NCBI GenBank assembly: GCA_031278395.1
Contig: JAITKM010000030.1
Span: 1 to 20,180, forward strand
Reading direction: 5' to 3'
Length of the DNA: 20,180 nt
Source of the DNA: Deltaproteobacteria bacterium
GTDB taxonomy: Bacteria > Bdellovibrionota_C > UBA2361 > SZUA-149 > JAITKM01
The first letter of the stretch is position 1. Every line of letters begins with the position of its first letter. Positions 1 through 7,562 of this stretch are shown here, piece after piece. A model generated the notes under the pieces. It was not told the DNA's origin and did not search any database. It was given only the letters and a program-made list of their open reading frames with translations. A program made the position numbers and the translations under genes.

Positions 1-71
1 CAGCGCGGCTGGCCGCAGTGCGGGATTTTCTATTGCCATTACTGATGAATGGGCAAGTTTCCGTAGATTAA
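1..71 (+). CDS. hsdS: C-terminal end of a second type I restriction specificity subunit (HsdS), cut by window edge
   Basis: The frame starting at base 3 gives 22 residues and a TAA stop at 69-71. The tail contains RDFLLPLLMNGQ, the typical distal end of HsdS proteins. It aligns with the end of the full hsdS on the other strand (RDFLLPMLMNGQ), with 15 of 21 aligned residues identical. The two genes converge and their stop codons overlap by 4 bases. Codons differ a lot between the two tails (about 41 of 63 bases identical), and the edge copy uses more G/C-ending codons, so this is not a fresh duplication. Everything upstream, including any hsdM, lies outside the window. Confidence 0.8.
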   Translation, partial: ARLAAVRDFLLPLLMNGQVSVD

Positions 72-1363
72 ACTGTAATCTGGCCATTCATCAGCATTGG
101 AAGCAAGAAATCTCTTATTGTTGCTAACCGCTCAGCTTCTAATAAGTTCTGTTGTACTGCGCTAAATAGTGGTGCAGTTTGTTCATTAAACGATTTCAAT
201 AATTCATTCGGCACACCTGGCATAAAATGCGTTAAAACGAAAGTATCAAATAGGAGATTTTTTATGCCCGTTGTCTTTCCTTCAAAATTGAAGAAAATCC
301 CTGCTTCATATAGTCTAAGCCAGTATAAATAGATAAAATAAGAAGCATTTATATTTTTTAATGAAATTGCCTTACAAAAGTTAGAGGTTATTATATCTGT
401 ATTAAAACGTTTTAGCGTTCCTTGGTTGATATAACAGATTCTGCCAGTTGATTGTATCGGGCTTCCACCAGATATTTCAACGATTAAATCTCCATCTGAT
501 AATTTTTTATTTGTATTGTTAGGTAAAATATACCTAGCCGGAGCATTGACATGTTCTCGTCCAACTAACGATGGGAAATCCGTTCCTCGAATACAGCGCA
601 CTTTTTCGGTATAATTGCCTGTTATTTCTTTTTTTCCCCAGTCGCCGCCTTTGTATTCGTTTACATAATCCGCAATTTTTACAACTTCCCACCCCGCCGG
701 TATTTCTCGACCCAGCGTGGGATTAAAAATCATTTCGCCGCCGGCGGATTTATACGGTCGTCCGCTTCCGTCAGGGAAATCAAATTGGACAAACCAATAA
801 TTATATAAAGTTTGTGCCATTGCTTCCAGTTCGGAATTGATTTTATTGTTCAGCTCAATTTTGTTGTCTATGGTATATAATAAATCCCCAATAGATTTTT
901 GAACGTTAAAATCGTCAAACACTTCTATTTCAAGCTCTTCTAAATCACTTGGATTTATTGCAGGGTATGTTGAAGCATTATTTATTGCTATTGTATGCAA
1001 AAAATCTGTATATTTTTGCCGAGTTATGTTGTAATAAAAATAGTTCGGGTCAATTTTTTTGGTCAAATCAAGAGTTATAAATCCAGTGGAAACAACCATA
1101 TTTTCTAACGGCGCTTTTACTATTCCATAATGTTTGAGATTCGGGCGAACAGCCGAATAAACGATAGTATTTTTTTCAACCGCTTTCTTTGCCCTGCTTG
1201 GTATTGTATCCTCAACACAATCTAATTTTTGTATACCCTCAAATTTATTTTCGACTACACAACTTATATCAACATAGTTGATATAAGTTGTGCCACAAAA
1301 ATTAAAATTTCGCTTGTTTGCTTTTGCTAAATCTTTAATGCGGTATTTCTGGGTGCTAGGCAT
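68..1363 (-). CDS. hsdS: Type I restriction-modification specificity subunit HsdS
   Basis: HsdS selects the DNA target of a type I restriction-modification complex and works with HsdM (methylase) and HsdR (nuclease). The 431 residues show the usual two-part plan. A first target-recognition domain spans about 1-153. A central conserved helical region at about 155-227 contains IDNKIELNNKIN, TLYNYWFVQFDFPDG and REIPAGWE. A second recognition domain spans about 228-395, and a distal helix at about 396-431 ends in RDFLLPMLMNGQ. Length is normal for the family and the frame is intact. A GGGGGTG ribosome-binding site (complement of 1368-1374) sits 4 bases before the ATG. No hsdM or hsdR lies beside it on this strand, so it is either an accessory specificity gene or part of an inverted hsdS pair with the edge copy. 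Confidence 0.9.
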   Translation of the reverse strand: MPSTQKYRIKDLAKANKRNFNFCGTTYINYVDISCVVENKFEGIQKLDCVEDTIPSRAKKAVEKNTIVYSAVRPNLKHYGIVKAPLENMVVSTGFITLDLTKKIDPNYFYYNITRQKYTDFLHTIAINNASTYPAINPSDLEELEIEVFDDFNVQKSIGDLLYTIDNKIELNNKINSELEAMAQTLYNYWFVQFDFPDGSGRPYKSAGGEMIFNPTLGREIPAGWEVVKIADYVNEYKGGDWGKKEITGNYTEKVRCIRGTDFPSLVGREHVNAPARYILPNNTNKKLSDGDLIVEISGGSPIQSTGRICYINQGTLKRFNTDIITSNFCKAISLKNINASYFIYLYWLRLYEAGIFFNFEGKTTGIKNLLFDTFVLTHFMPGVPNELLKSFNEQTAPLFSAVQQNLLEAERLATIRDFLLPMLMNGQITV

Positions 1364-1662
1364 ATTGCACCCCCGGTTTTCTGTTGGCTTTTAGTTTAGC
1401 AAAAGCGCAGGAAACAAACGGTCGTTTATTTTGGACAAGTTGTTGTTATTTTGGGGTTCTCTGGTATAGGGTTACTTTCTTATTAATTCTGCACTGCTTT
1501 TTAATATTAACGGATATTATTTCTTTCAAGAAACATTTTCGGACTGTCGCATATTAATATATCTTACTAATTTAAGGCTGAAACATAATTTATTTTTTTA
1601 CGATAGGGTTTGCGAAAAATTGTAACTATACTCACAGGAGGAATTAATTAGGGGATAAAATT
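1364..1662. other. Intergenic region between divergent hsdS and the inner-rod-like gene
   Basis: About 300 bases of AT-rich sequence with no open frame I can support. It should hold both divergent promoters. A TATACT hexamer at 1627-1632 has no matching -35 at normal spacing. A perfect AGGAGG at 1636-1641 lies 21 bases before the downstream ATG, which is too far for a normal ribosome-binding site. A second purine run, AGGGG at 1650-1654, is at workable spacing. Confidence 0.4.
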
Positions 1663-2013
1663 ATGAGAATCGAGCAAAAGCTTACACAAACACAGGGAAT
1701 GACTTCAGCAGATTTACCAAAAAATTCTAAAGTTGAAGGAGTTACTTTTAAAACTGTTCTAAGCTCTGTTGTTGATAATAACCAAAATTTAAAAAATCAT
1801 TTTTCACAAATGCTTAGTAATTACGTGCAGACTTGGAATAACTCAGAGACTGGACTTAAATCACGTCTGACTAATATAGCCCCAGAAAGTAAAAAAATTA
1901 TTGAACTCCAGATAGCGGTCAATCGTTTCAATCTCCAAACTCTTTTGGTAACTCAATGCGCTGAAGCTTGTAGTGGAACAGTTAAACGTGTGCAACAACT
2001 AGGGAGTAATTAA
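1663..2013 (+). CDS. Small protein resembling type III secretion inner-rod (YscI/EscI/PrgJ) proteins
   Basis: 116 residues with no signal peptide and no membrane segment. The first 25 residues are rich in Q, T, S and K. The rest looks helical. The last 40 residues contain IIELQIAVNRFNLQTLLVTQ followed by a helix ending VKRVQQLG. This matches the C-terminal pattern of type III inner-rod proteins, where L-x-x-Q starts a long amphipathic helix used for polymerisation. Length is also right for that family (about 80-150). FliE, the flagellar analogue, has a similar layout, but its usual C-terminal sequence is not matched. The gene stands alone, with no needle, chaperone, ATPase or ring genes nearby. 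The likely ribosome-binding site is AGGGG at 1650-1654. A perfect AGGAGG lies further back at 1636. The family call rests on pattern only and could be wrong. Confidence 0.5.
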   Translation: MRIEQKLTQTQGMTSADLPKNSKVEGVTFKTVLSSVVDNNQNLKNHFSQMLSNYVQTWNNSETGLKSRLTNIAPESKKIIELQIAVNRFNLQTLLVTQCAEACSGTVKRVQQLGSN

Positions 2014-2039
2014 CTCCCTAGGCGACGTCGAAGGGAGTT
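1999..2039. terminator. Overlapping hairpins between convergent genes, probable bidirectional terminator
   Basis: Three arms are present. CTAGGGAGT (1999-2007) pairs perfectly with ACTCCCTAG (2013-2021) around a 5-base loop that carries bases of the upstream stop codon (2011-2013). AACTCCCT (2012-2019) can instead pair with AGGGAGTT (2032-2039), and a T-run follows at 2038-2041. The two pairings share the middle arm, so they exclude each other. The site lies between the + gene ending at 2013 and the - gene ending at 2040. Confidence 0.65.
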
Positions 2040-3260
2040 TTACATCTTCAATAACAATCGTGGGGAGGAGGTGAGCCGGCGATTAATAAAATTTTCTAAA
2101 TCACTAAGGGTAAGGCTATTGATTTTTGCTAGCACTTCCTCAACTGGAATATATTTTTTATGTATTAATTCACAATTTGTTAAACGCCATAAACGATTTT
2201 CTAATAAATCATCAAACATCTCAAACTGGGCAGAGATTAAAGCCTGCGCTTGAGCTAATTCTTTTAAAGTAAATTTGGTTTGATTCAGATTTTCTAACTC
2301 GGTCTTAACCTTAGCTAAGACCAAATCTAAATTTTTCTTTTCAGTAGTTGAGAGAATTAAAAAATGCGAATTTTTATTATAAGTTTCAACACTGCTAGTA
2401 ATGTCATAAACTAAACCTGCCTGCTCGCGAATGTTTTGAAAAAGTCTAGATGAAACACTTTCGCCAAATAAAATCGAAAAAATATTGCCAGTTAGATAAT
2501 CTGGCTCCGTAGCATTAACCCAAGCTTGAGCCAACACAAAATAACTTTGCTCAAACGTGCGCGGCACAACTTTTTGTCCAGTCTGTATTTTCGGAGTATC
2601 AAAAATCATTTCTTGGCCAGGTTGAATACCAGAAAAAAGCCGCTCTACCAGACGAGCAGTTTTATCAATATCCAGCTGCCCTGCAAAAGAAAAAATCATT
2701 CTTTTGCCAACTAAAAGTTCCGCCAAACGCTTTTGAAGATGCGCTACCGTAACATTAGTAATACTTTCCAGTGAGCCAGCAATCGGCTGAGCAAAATTAG
2801 AACCAGCATAGAAGTATTGATAAAAATGATTCATTAAAACTTCGTCTGGGTCATCAGCTGCAGCCAGAATTTCTTGTCGAATAACTTCACGCTCTAGGTT
2901 AATATCACGCTCATTAAATTTGGCATTCAAAACTAAATCAGCCGTTAAATATAGTAAATCTTCAAGCTTGCTAGCTGGGACAATCCCATGTAATTCAAGC
3001 AATTCGACTTCTGTAAAAGCATTTATTTCTCCACCTAAGCAGTCTATTAAATTAGCAATCTCAACAGTCGTTTTGTGCTGGTTGCTTTTAAATAAGAGAT
3101 GTTCCAAAAAATGAGTTAAGCCGTTTTGCTCTGCTTTTTCGTCCAAAATACCACCTAAGAGTGTTAGGCTATGAGTTGCCGATTTGAAAGAAGTATCTTG
3201 GTCAAATAATAATGTGATACCATTATTTAAAATTATCTTTTCGATTTTACGGTCGGTCAT
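2040..3260 (-). CDS. M16-family zinc metallopeptidase (processing-peptidase-like)
   Basis: 406 residues, a single-chain M16 peptidase of the mitochondrial-processing-peptidase/PqqL type. The inverted zinc motif H-x-x-E-H is present as HFLEH (H50, E53, H54), preceded by NGLTH. E130 in EREVIRQE sits 75 residues after H54, where the third zinc ligand is expected. The C-terminal half carries the second M16 domain: FGESVSSRLFQNIREQAGLVY, a family hallmark, begins near residue 266. No signal peptide is visible, so it is probably cytoplasmic, or exported by a route I cannot see. It is the last gene of a five-gene - strand operon, and its start overlaps the preceding gene by 4 bases (ATGA type), which implies translational coupling. 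The substrate is not predictable. Confidence 0.9.
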   Translation of the reverse strand: MTDRKIEKIILNNGITLLFDQDTSFKSATHSLTLLGGILDEKAEQNGLTHFLEHLLFKSNQHKTTVEIANLIDCLGGEINAFTEVELLELHGIVPASKLEDLLYLTADLVLNAKFNERDINLEREVIRQEILAAADDPDEVLMNHFYQYFYAGSNFAQPIAGSLESITNVTVAHLQKRLAELLVGKRMIFSFAGQLDIDKTARLVERLFSGIQPGQEMIFDTPKIQTGQKVVPRTFEQSYFVLAQAWVNATEPDYLTGNIFSILFGESVSSRLFQNIREQAGLVYDITSSVETYNKNSHFLILSTTEKKNLDLVLAKVKTELENLNQTKFTLKELAQAQALISAQFEMFDDLLENRLWRLTNCELIHKKYIPVEEVLAKINSLTLSDLENFINRRLTSSPRLLLKM

Positions 3261-3727
3261 TGAAAACTAAATTTTATTACTACGTTATTTTCTATTTGCT
3301 GAAATTCAAATTTAATGGATTGCTCTAAGAGCAGTTTTTGAATCAAAAGCAGGTTTAAATATTCCAGATTATTCGGATTTAGAATTAATTTAGGCAGAGG
3401 ACTTAAAATCAGTTCTTGTTGTTGCGCAAGAGTTTGTGTTTGAATTTGCAATTGCTCTGGCGCCAGAGACTTAGAACTAAAATAATTCAGAATTATGGTT
3501 TTGAGTTGCTCAAAATTAGGATGGCTCGCATCAGTTAGACTAGTCGTTAACTTTAAAACCTCTAATGTTTGTTTAATTTGCTCCAGCTTTGATTTAGCGT
3601 CTAAAAAATCAGCCTCAGTTAAAGCTAAGCCCTCCAGCTGATCATTAATCACCCCGCTCACTACCCCAACGGAGTTTCTAATTTCATGTGCCAGCTGTTG
3701 CAGATAAAGATTAAATAACGCTAACAT
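3257..3727 (-). CDS. Small H-box protein, histidine phosphotransferase-like (ChpT-type candidate)
   Basis: 156 residues. Near the N-terminus is LAHEIRNSVGVVSGVI, which looks like the H-box of histidine kinases, with H14 as the candidate phospho-acceptor. Next come a predicted helical hairpin (residues about 25-65) and a 90-residue region ending in beta-like IENNVVIKFSF. No N, G1, F or G2 ATP-binding motifs are present and there is no membrane segment, so it cannot be an ordinary kinase. This plan (dimerising helical hairpin plus a degenerate ATPase-like domain) matches ChpT-type histidine phosphotransferases, which relay phosphate between a hybrid kinase and response regulators in Alphaproteobacteria. 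It overlaps both neighbours (1 base upstream, 4 downstream). No response regulator is in the window. The phosphotransfer role is inferred from one motif and the overall shape. Confidence 0.5.
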   Translation of the reverse strand: MLALFNLYLQQLAHEIRNSVGVVSGVINDQLEGLALTEADFLDAKSKLEQIKQTLEVLKLTTSLTDASHPNFEQLKTIILNYFSSKSLAPEQLQIQTQTLAQQQELILSPLPKLILNPNNLEYLNLLLIQKLLLEQSIKFEFQQIENNVVIKFSFQ

Positions 3728-5517
3728 TAATGTCCTTGGAATAAATACTGCTCCATTGCAGTTTGTATTTTATCCCCGTAAAAATCTTTACTATTCATGT
3801 TATGTTGATATTCCTTAACTAAAAACCGCGGCGTAATTCCTAAGTCTTCATAAATCTTTCTATATTCCTCAAGAACAGCTAAGGCTTTTTTATCACGAAA
3901 GTTTTTAGTTTTTAAAAAAGCAATATCCGATTTTAAGAAATCAATAATATTTATCTCTCGCGATGGATCATATGGAGTTTTACCTATACCTTGAGGAAAT
4001 ATCAGTTGAGGATTAGGTTTGATTAATTTATTAGCTATAAACATAGCCCGACCTATCATTTGCGGATAATGCAAGACAAAAGCTTGCACAAATTCACCGC
4101 CTTCATAATCTCCAAATAAATAAATTTCACGGATATCTAGGTTGGCATGCTTAGAAACATGCTTTAAAATATCTAATAAACGTTGGTCGGACCTTTTACC
4201 ACTTAAGTTAAAAGACCAATAAGATGGAAAATTTTCTAAATCAAAAACAACTGTAAGGGCTGCCATCTGATATTTTTTTGCAAGTCCTGAACATAACTCA
4301 TGCAATTCTTCATATGCATAGTCCAAACCTGGAATACAAGTTAAAACTCTTGATTTACGATAATCAGTCTTACTACGGGTTGGAATATATAAAAAATATC
4401 TGGTGCCTTTATAAAAAAGTTCTTGCAGTTTAACTCCTGGCTCAAAGTTGGTATCAACTAAATCTGGATTAATTATATCACTGATATATTCTCTAGCAAT
4501 TTGGAAATGCTTAGCATAACCTTTGCCAATAAACATATCAAAATCTGATTCTAACGTTTTGCGAGCTTGAGTAATTTTTAATTTAGCCATCCCCGCAATG
4601 GCGTAGTATTTGGTATATTGAGTATTAAGTTTGCGATCACGACTGGTAATTATATTATATAAGACGTTCACCACTCTTGTATCTTTAAGATTTGCCAAAG
4701 CTTCTATAATTTTATCTCTTAATTCAGAGTCGGTTGATCTTTTATATTCATCATATAAAATCTTAAAAGAACGCGGGTCGCCTAATTTTCCTAAAGCTTC
4801 GACCACCAGAATTTTACTAAGTTGTGAGAGACTGCCTTGTTGCAAAATTAAAGCTACGTTTTCAGCTTCACCTACTTCTAAAAATTTACCCAAAACAATT
4901 CCGGCTGAAATAGCTGTCCACTGATCCATGGAGTTCGTTAGCTGAATCAGCTCATTAATTAAGCTTTCATAGTTAGCGCCTTCAATTAATTTTCTCTTAT
5001 ATCCATCTTTATATAAAAATTTGGCGACTTGCTCTTCACTAACTAAGTCACTGGCTAAAATTTCGCGATAATTTAGTTCGTATATGTCTTGAGTTTGAGC
5101 AACCTCTGCAGAACTAGCTGAATTACCTAAGGCAGAGATTTGTTCTTCTAAGGATAAATTCTCTAAAGGCGGCTGCGTTTCCTCTGGAGCTTGAGCTGTG
5201 TCTGTTTTTGCTAGCTCTTTTTCGATTTCAGGATTATTTATTTTAAATGGTGAAACTACTTTGTCTTTATCAATTTGTTCTAGTTTTTTAGTTAATTTAT
5301 CGATTTCTTTTTGAGAATTATCTTTTTTCTTTGAATTTTTACTTGTCGGTAACGCATATGGATCGCCGCTAATTAAATCGTTAGTTTCTGGAAAACTAGG
5401 CATACTAGCTTTAAAACCAGAACTATTTAAGCCGAGTATATTAAATATTTCCATTAACAAAACGATAATTACAACTGTCGCCGAGATGATAATTAAGAAA
5501 GTTTTATATTGTTTCAT
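3727..5517 (-). CDS. Membrane-anchored HEAT-repeat protein with a degenerate alpha/beta-hydrolase-like domain
   Basis: 596 residues. One N-terminal membrane segment (about 7-29) is followed by a charged, low-complexity linker (about 40-140) rich in K, E, Q and S. Helical HEAT/PBS-like repeats cover about 150-345 (for example VVEALGKLGDPRSFKILYDE and IIEALANLKDTRVVNVLYN). A C-terminal domain at about 370-596 reads like an alpha/beta hydrolase: strand VLTCIPGLDY, a GLA-type helix, then IREIYLFGDYEGGEF, HYP and a late EYQHNM. The nucleophile elbow expected as G-x-S-x-G is GDYEGG (469-474), so tyrosine 471 replaces serine. The domain is therefore probably non-catalytic. The N-terminal anchor suggests the bulk faces the periplasm, although the absence of a cleavage site keeps topology open. 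It overlaps the kinase gene by 4 bases and the H-box gene by 1. Its role is unknown. Confidence 0.6.
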   Translation of the reverse strand: MKQYKTFLIIISATVVIIVLLMEIFNILGLNSSGFKASMPSFPETNDLISGDPYALPTSKNSKKKDNSQKEIDKLTKKLEQIDKDKVVSPFKINNPEIEKELAKTDTAQAPEETQPPLENLSLEEQISALGNSASSAEVAQTQDIYELNYREILASDLVSEEQVAKFLYKDGYKRKLIEGANYESLINELIQLTNSMDQWTAISAGIVLGKFLEVGEAENVALILQQGSLSQLSKILVVEALGKLGDPRSFKILYDEYKRSTDSELRDKIIEALANLKDTRVVNVLYNIITSRDRKLNTQYTKYYAIAGMAKLKITQARKTLESDFDMFIGKGYAKHFQIAREYISDIINPDLVDTNFEPGVKLQELFYKGTRYFLYIPTRSKTDYRKSRVLTCIPGLDYAYEELHELCSGLAKKYQMAALTVVFDLENFPSYWSFNLSGKRSDQRLLDILKHVSKHANLDIREIYLFGDYEGGEFVQAFVLHYPQMIGRAMFIANKLIKPNPQLIFPQGIGKTPYDPSREINIIDFLKSDIAFLKTKNFRDKKALAVLEEYRKIYEDLGITPRFLVKEYQHNMNSKDFYGDKIQTAMEQYLFQGH

Positions 5518-6497
5518 AATGTAATAACCTTACTATAATCTGGAATTGTATTTAATCTTGCTCCAAACTGACTAACTACTTGAGCTGACAAAAAATTAGC
5601 TAGTTTGATGCTATTCTTGAGACCTAACTCATGAGTTAGGCCATATAAGAATGTTCCAGCAAACATATCTCCAGCGCCAGTCGTATCAACAGCTTTAACC
5701 TTAAAACTTGGCTCTTCTCCACTTTCACCATTGACGCAATATTTTACTCCTTTGGAACCCATGGTCATAATCACGTTTTTAAACTTAGACTTAAAATTCT
5801 CAAAACATTCTTGTTCATTACTAGTTTCAAAAAAATGTTGAGTTTCATTTTTATTAGCAAAAACTAAATCTAAATTATCTGCTAAAGCTTCAATCTTAGA
5901 TTTATATAAATCAACTACAAAAATATCTGAACAAGAAAAAGCGACTTGAACCTGATATTTTTTAGCAATCTCCAGCATTTTATTGATAATGATTGGTCCT
6001 TTAGGAATAGACAAAATATAGCCTTCAATATAAATCCATTTTGATTTTGCAATTAAATCCTCATTAACTATTTCTTCAGAAAGATATGAACTTGCTCCTA
6101 GATGGGTGAACATAGTTCTTTCAGTGTCTGGAGTTACTAAGATGACGCAAGTAGAAGTTTTATGCCCTTGAATTAAATTGTAGTTGAATTTAATTCCTAG
6201 CTTTTCCATTTCTTTGCAGAAAATATCTCCGTGTTCATCGCCGCCAACCATATTGCTAAACACTCCCTGACCGCCTAGTTGAGCTAAAGCTATAATAGAA
6301 TTTGCTGCCGAGCCCCCACAGGATTTAAAACATTGCATAGTACTAATGATAGACATGACTTCTTCTAATTGTACTTCAGAAATAGGGCGCATTGAGCCTT
6401 TGGCAGAACGTAATTTGGTAATGATATTGTCATCAACTTGAGTTTGTACATCAACTATCGCGCTACCCAAGCTATAAACATCATAAATTTTATCCAA
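5514..6497 (-). CDS. PfkB-family kinase, adenosine-kinase-like
   Basis: 327 residues of the ribokinase/PfkB fold, which transfers phosphate from ATP to a sugar or nucleoside hydroxyl in the cytoplasm. The substrate-binding signature is CGGSAANS (60-67). The catalytic signature DTTGAGDMFAGTFLYG begins at 271, with the anion hole at GAG and catalytic base D277. NKNE (215-218) is the metal/phosphate motif. The N-terminus (DVYSLGSAIVDV), the TERTMFTHLGAS block and the end (VSQFGARLNT) match the group usually annotated as adenosine kinase in proteobacteria more than fructo- or ribokinases. The substrate remains uncertain. It is the second gene of the operon, about 20 bases after the glycosyltransferase gene, and overlaps the next gene by 4. 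GGAGGT lies 7 bases upstream of the ATG (complement of about 6503-6508). Confidence 0.85.
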   Translation of the reverse strand: MDKIYDVYSLGSAIVDVQTQVDDNIITKLRSAKGSMRPISEVQLEEVMSIISTMQCFKSCGGSAANSIIALAQLGGQGVFSNMVGGDEHGDIFCKEMEKLGIKFNYNLIQGHKTSTCVILVTPDTERTMFTHLGASSYLSEEIVNEDLIAKSKWIYIEGYILSIPKGPIIINKMLEIAKKYQVQVAFSCSDIFVVDLYKSKIEALADNLDLVFANKNETQHFFETSNEQECFENFKSKFKNVIMTMGSKGVKYCVNGESGEEPSFKVKAVDTTGAGDMFAGTFLYGLTHELGLKNSIKLANFLSAQVVSQFGARLNTIPDYSKVITL

Positions 6498-6517
6498 GAG
6501 ACCTCCTAATTAATTTT

Positions 6518-7474
6518 TTAATTTATAGTATTATTTAAGATGCTATTAAAAAAAATAAGCAACTCAAAAAAAATAATGTCAAAGTTTTGACGCAAATATG
6601 CGCCAACTTGCCGACTAGCTTTTCTTTCTTTAATGATTTGCGGAAAGTTTTTTAAAACCAGCAAGTATTTTGAGAGAGTTAAAAACATCATTTTAAATCT
6701 TAAAGCAATAAAATATAAAAAACTTCGGTGACAACTTTTAAGTCCTGCATGAATTATAGTTACAAATAGGTTTAAATTAAGGTTTTTAACAGTTTGTTTA
6801 TACTCAATATAATCTAAATACAGCTCTTGTTGCGGGCTGAAGTTTCTACCTTGGTTAGCATGATAACCAACAGCTGAGTGGCAAATACCAATCTTAAAAC
6901 CATGAAATCGGACGCGATTAAGGTAGTCGTTGTCTTCACCATAATGAAAAAAGCTTGGATCAAAACAACCAATTTTTTTTATAACCGCCGTAGGTAGTAA
7001 CCACATTGCAGCTGGCATAAATTTAACAGGTGATATTTGTCTAGCTTGGCTGTGCAAAGAACTTTGTTGCTTGTAATCGTGGGCTACACTTATCTGTATA
7101 GGACTTAAAACGCCAAATTTTGGGTTATGTTGTGAGGCGTAGATTAGGTTTTTAATTGTATCTGGTTCAAGGTAAGCGTCTTGATTTAGCAGAAAAACAT
7201 AATCCGCATTTTGGGTTAAAGCATATTTTAGCCCTAGATTATTGGCTTTGCCAAAACCTAAGTTTTGAACTTGTTTAATTAGAATTAATTTTGGAGTGAG
7301 ATAGTTATTTTCAATTTTAGCAATAGTTTGGTCTGTTGAATGGTTATCTATAATGATAATCTGCAGCGGAATACTGGAAGCCAAAACAGATTTTAAGCAA
7401 CGATCAATATATCTCATCCCATTAAAAGTTACGATGATTACAAAAGTTTTTAAACTAGTTGGGGCTTTATCCAT
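6518..7474 (-). CDS. Family 2 glycosyltransferase
   Basis: 318 residues, an inverting GT-A glycosyltransferase of the rhamnosyltransferase-like GT2 group. These add a nucleotide-activated sugar to a glycan acceptor such as O-antigen or another envelope polysaccharide. The N-terminal fold shows VIIVTFNGMRYIDRCL, then IIIDNHSTDQT (D43 and D48 for nucleotide binding), QNLGFGKANNLGL (from about 70) and LLNQDAYLEP, where NQD at 97-99 stands for the metal-binding DxD. HYGEDNDYLNRVR supplies the likely catalytic acidic pair. The C-terminal 100 residues are basic and aromatic, and probably contact the inner face of the membrane. It is the first gene of the operon running to 2040. No clear ribosome-binding site precedes the ATG. 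The acceptor and sugar are unknown, and no other polysaccharide genes are nearby. Confidence 0.85.
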   Translation of the reverse strand: MDKAPTSLKTFVIIVTFNGMRYIDRCLKSVLASSIPLQIIIIDNHSTDQTIAKIENNYLTPKLILIKQVQNLGFGKANNLGLKYALTQNADYVFLLNQDAYLEPDTIKNLIYASQHNPKFGVLSPIQISVAHDYKQQSSLHSQARQISPVKFMPAAMWLLPTAVIKKIGCFDPSFFHYGEDNDYLNRVRFHGFKIGICHSAVGYHANQGRNFSPQQELYLDYIEYKQTVKNLNLNLFVTIIHAGLKSCHRSFLYFIALRFKMMFLTLSKYLLVLKNFPQIIKERKASRQVGAYLRQNFDIIFFELLIFFNSILNNTIN

Positions 7475-7475
7475 C

Positions 7476-7503
7476 TTGACAGGCGTAGTTAATTAAGTTT
7501 ATT
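7476..7503 (+). promoter_or_regulatory. Candidate sigma-70-type promoter for pgeF
   Basis: A perfect TTGACA (7476-7481) is followed after 16 bases by TTTATT (7498-7503), which matches four of six bases of the -10 consensus. Transcription would begin near 7510 and leave a leader of about 50 bases before the ATG at 7563. The -35 box begins 2 bases beyond the divergent glycosyltransferase start. Confidence 0.35.
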
Positions 7504-7562
7504 GAAAGCAGTTAAATAGTTATAAAAAAGCCAACGAAACCCATATTTCATTTTAGTAAATT

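Noticed and set aside
1610-1632. TTGCGA/TATACT promoter for the inner-rod-like gene
   Set aside because: The spacing between the boxes is 11 bases, and a start there would fall in or beside the AGGAGG.
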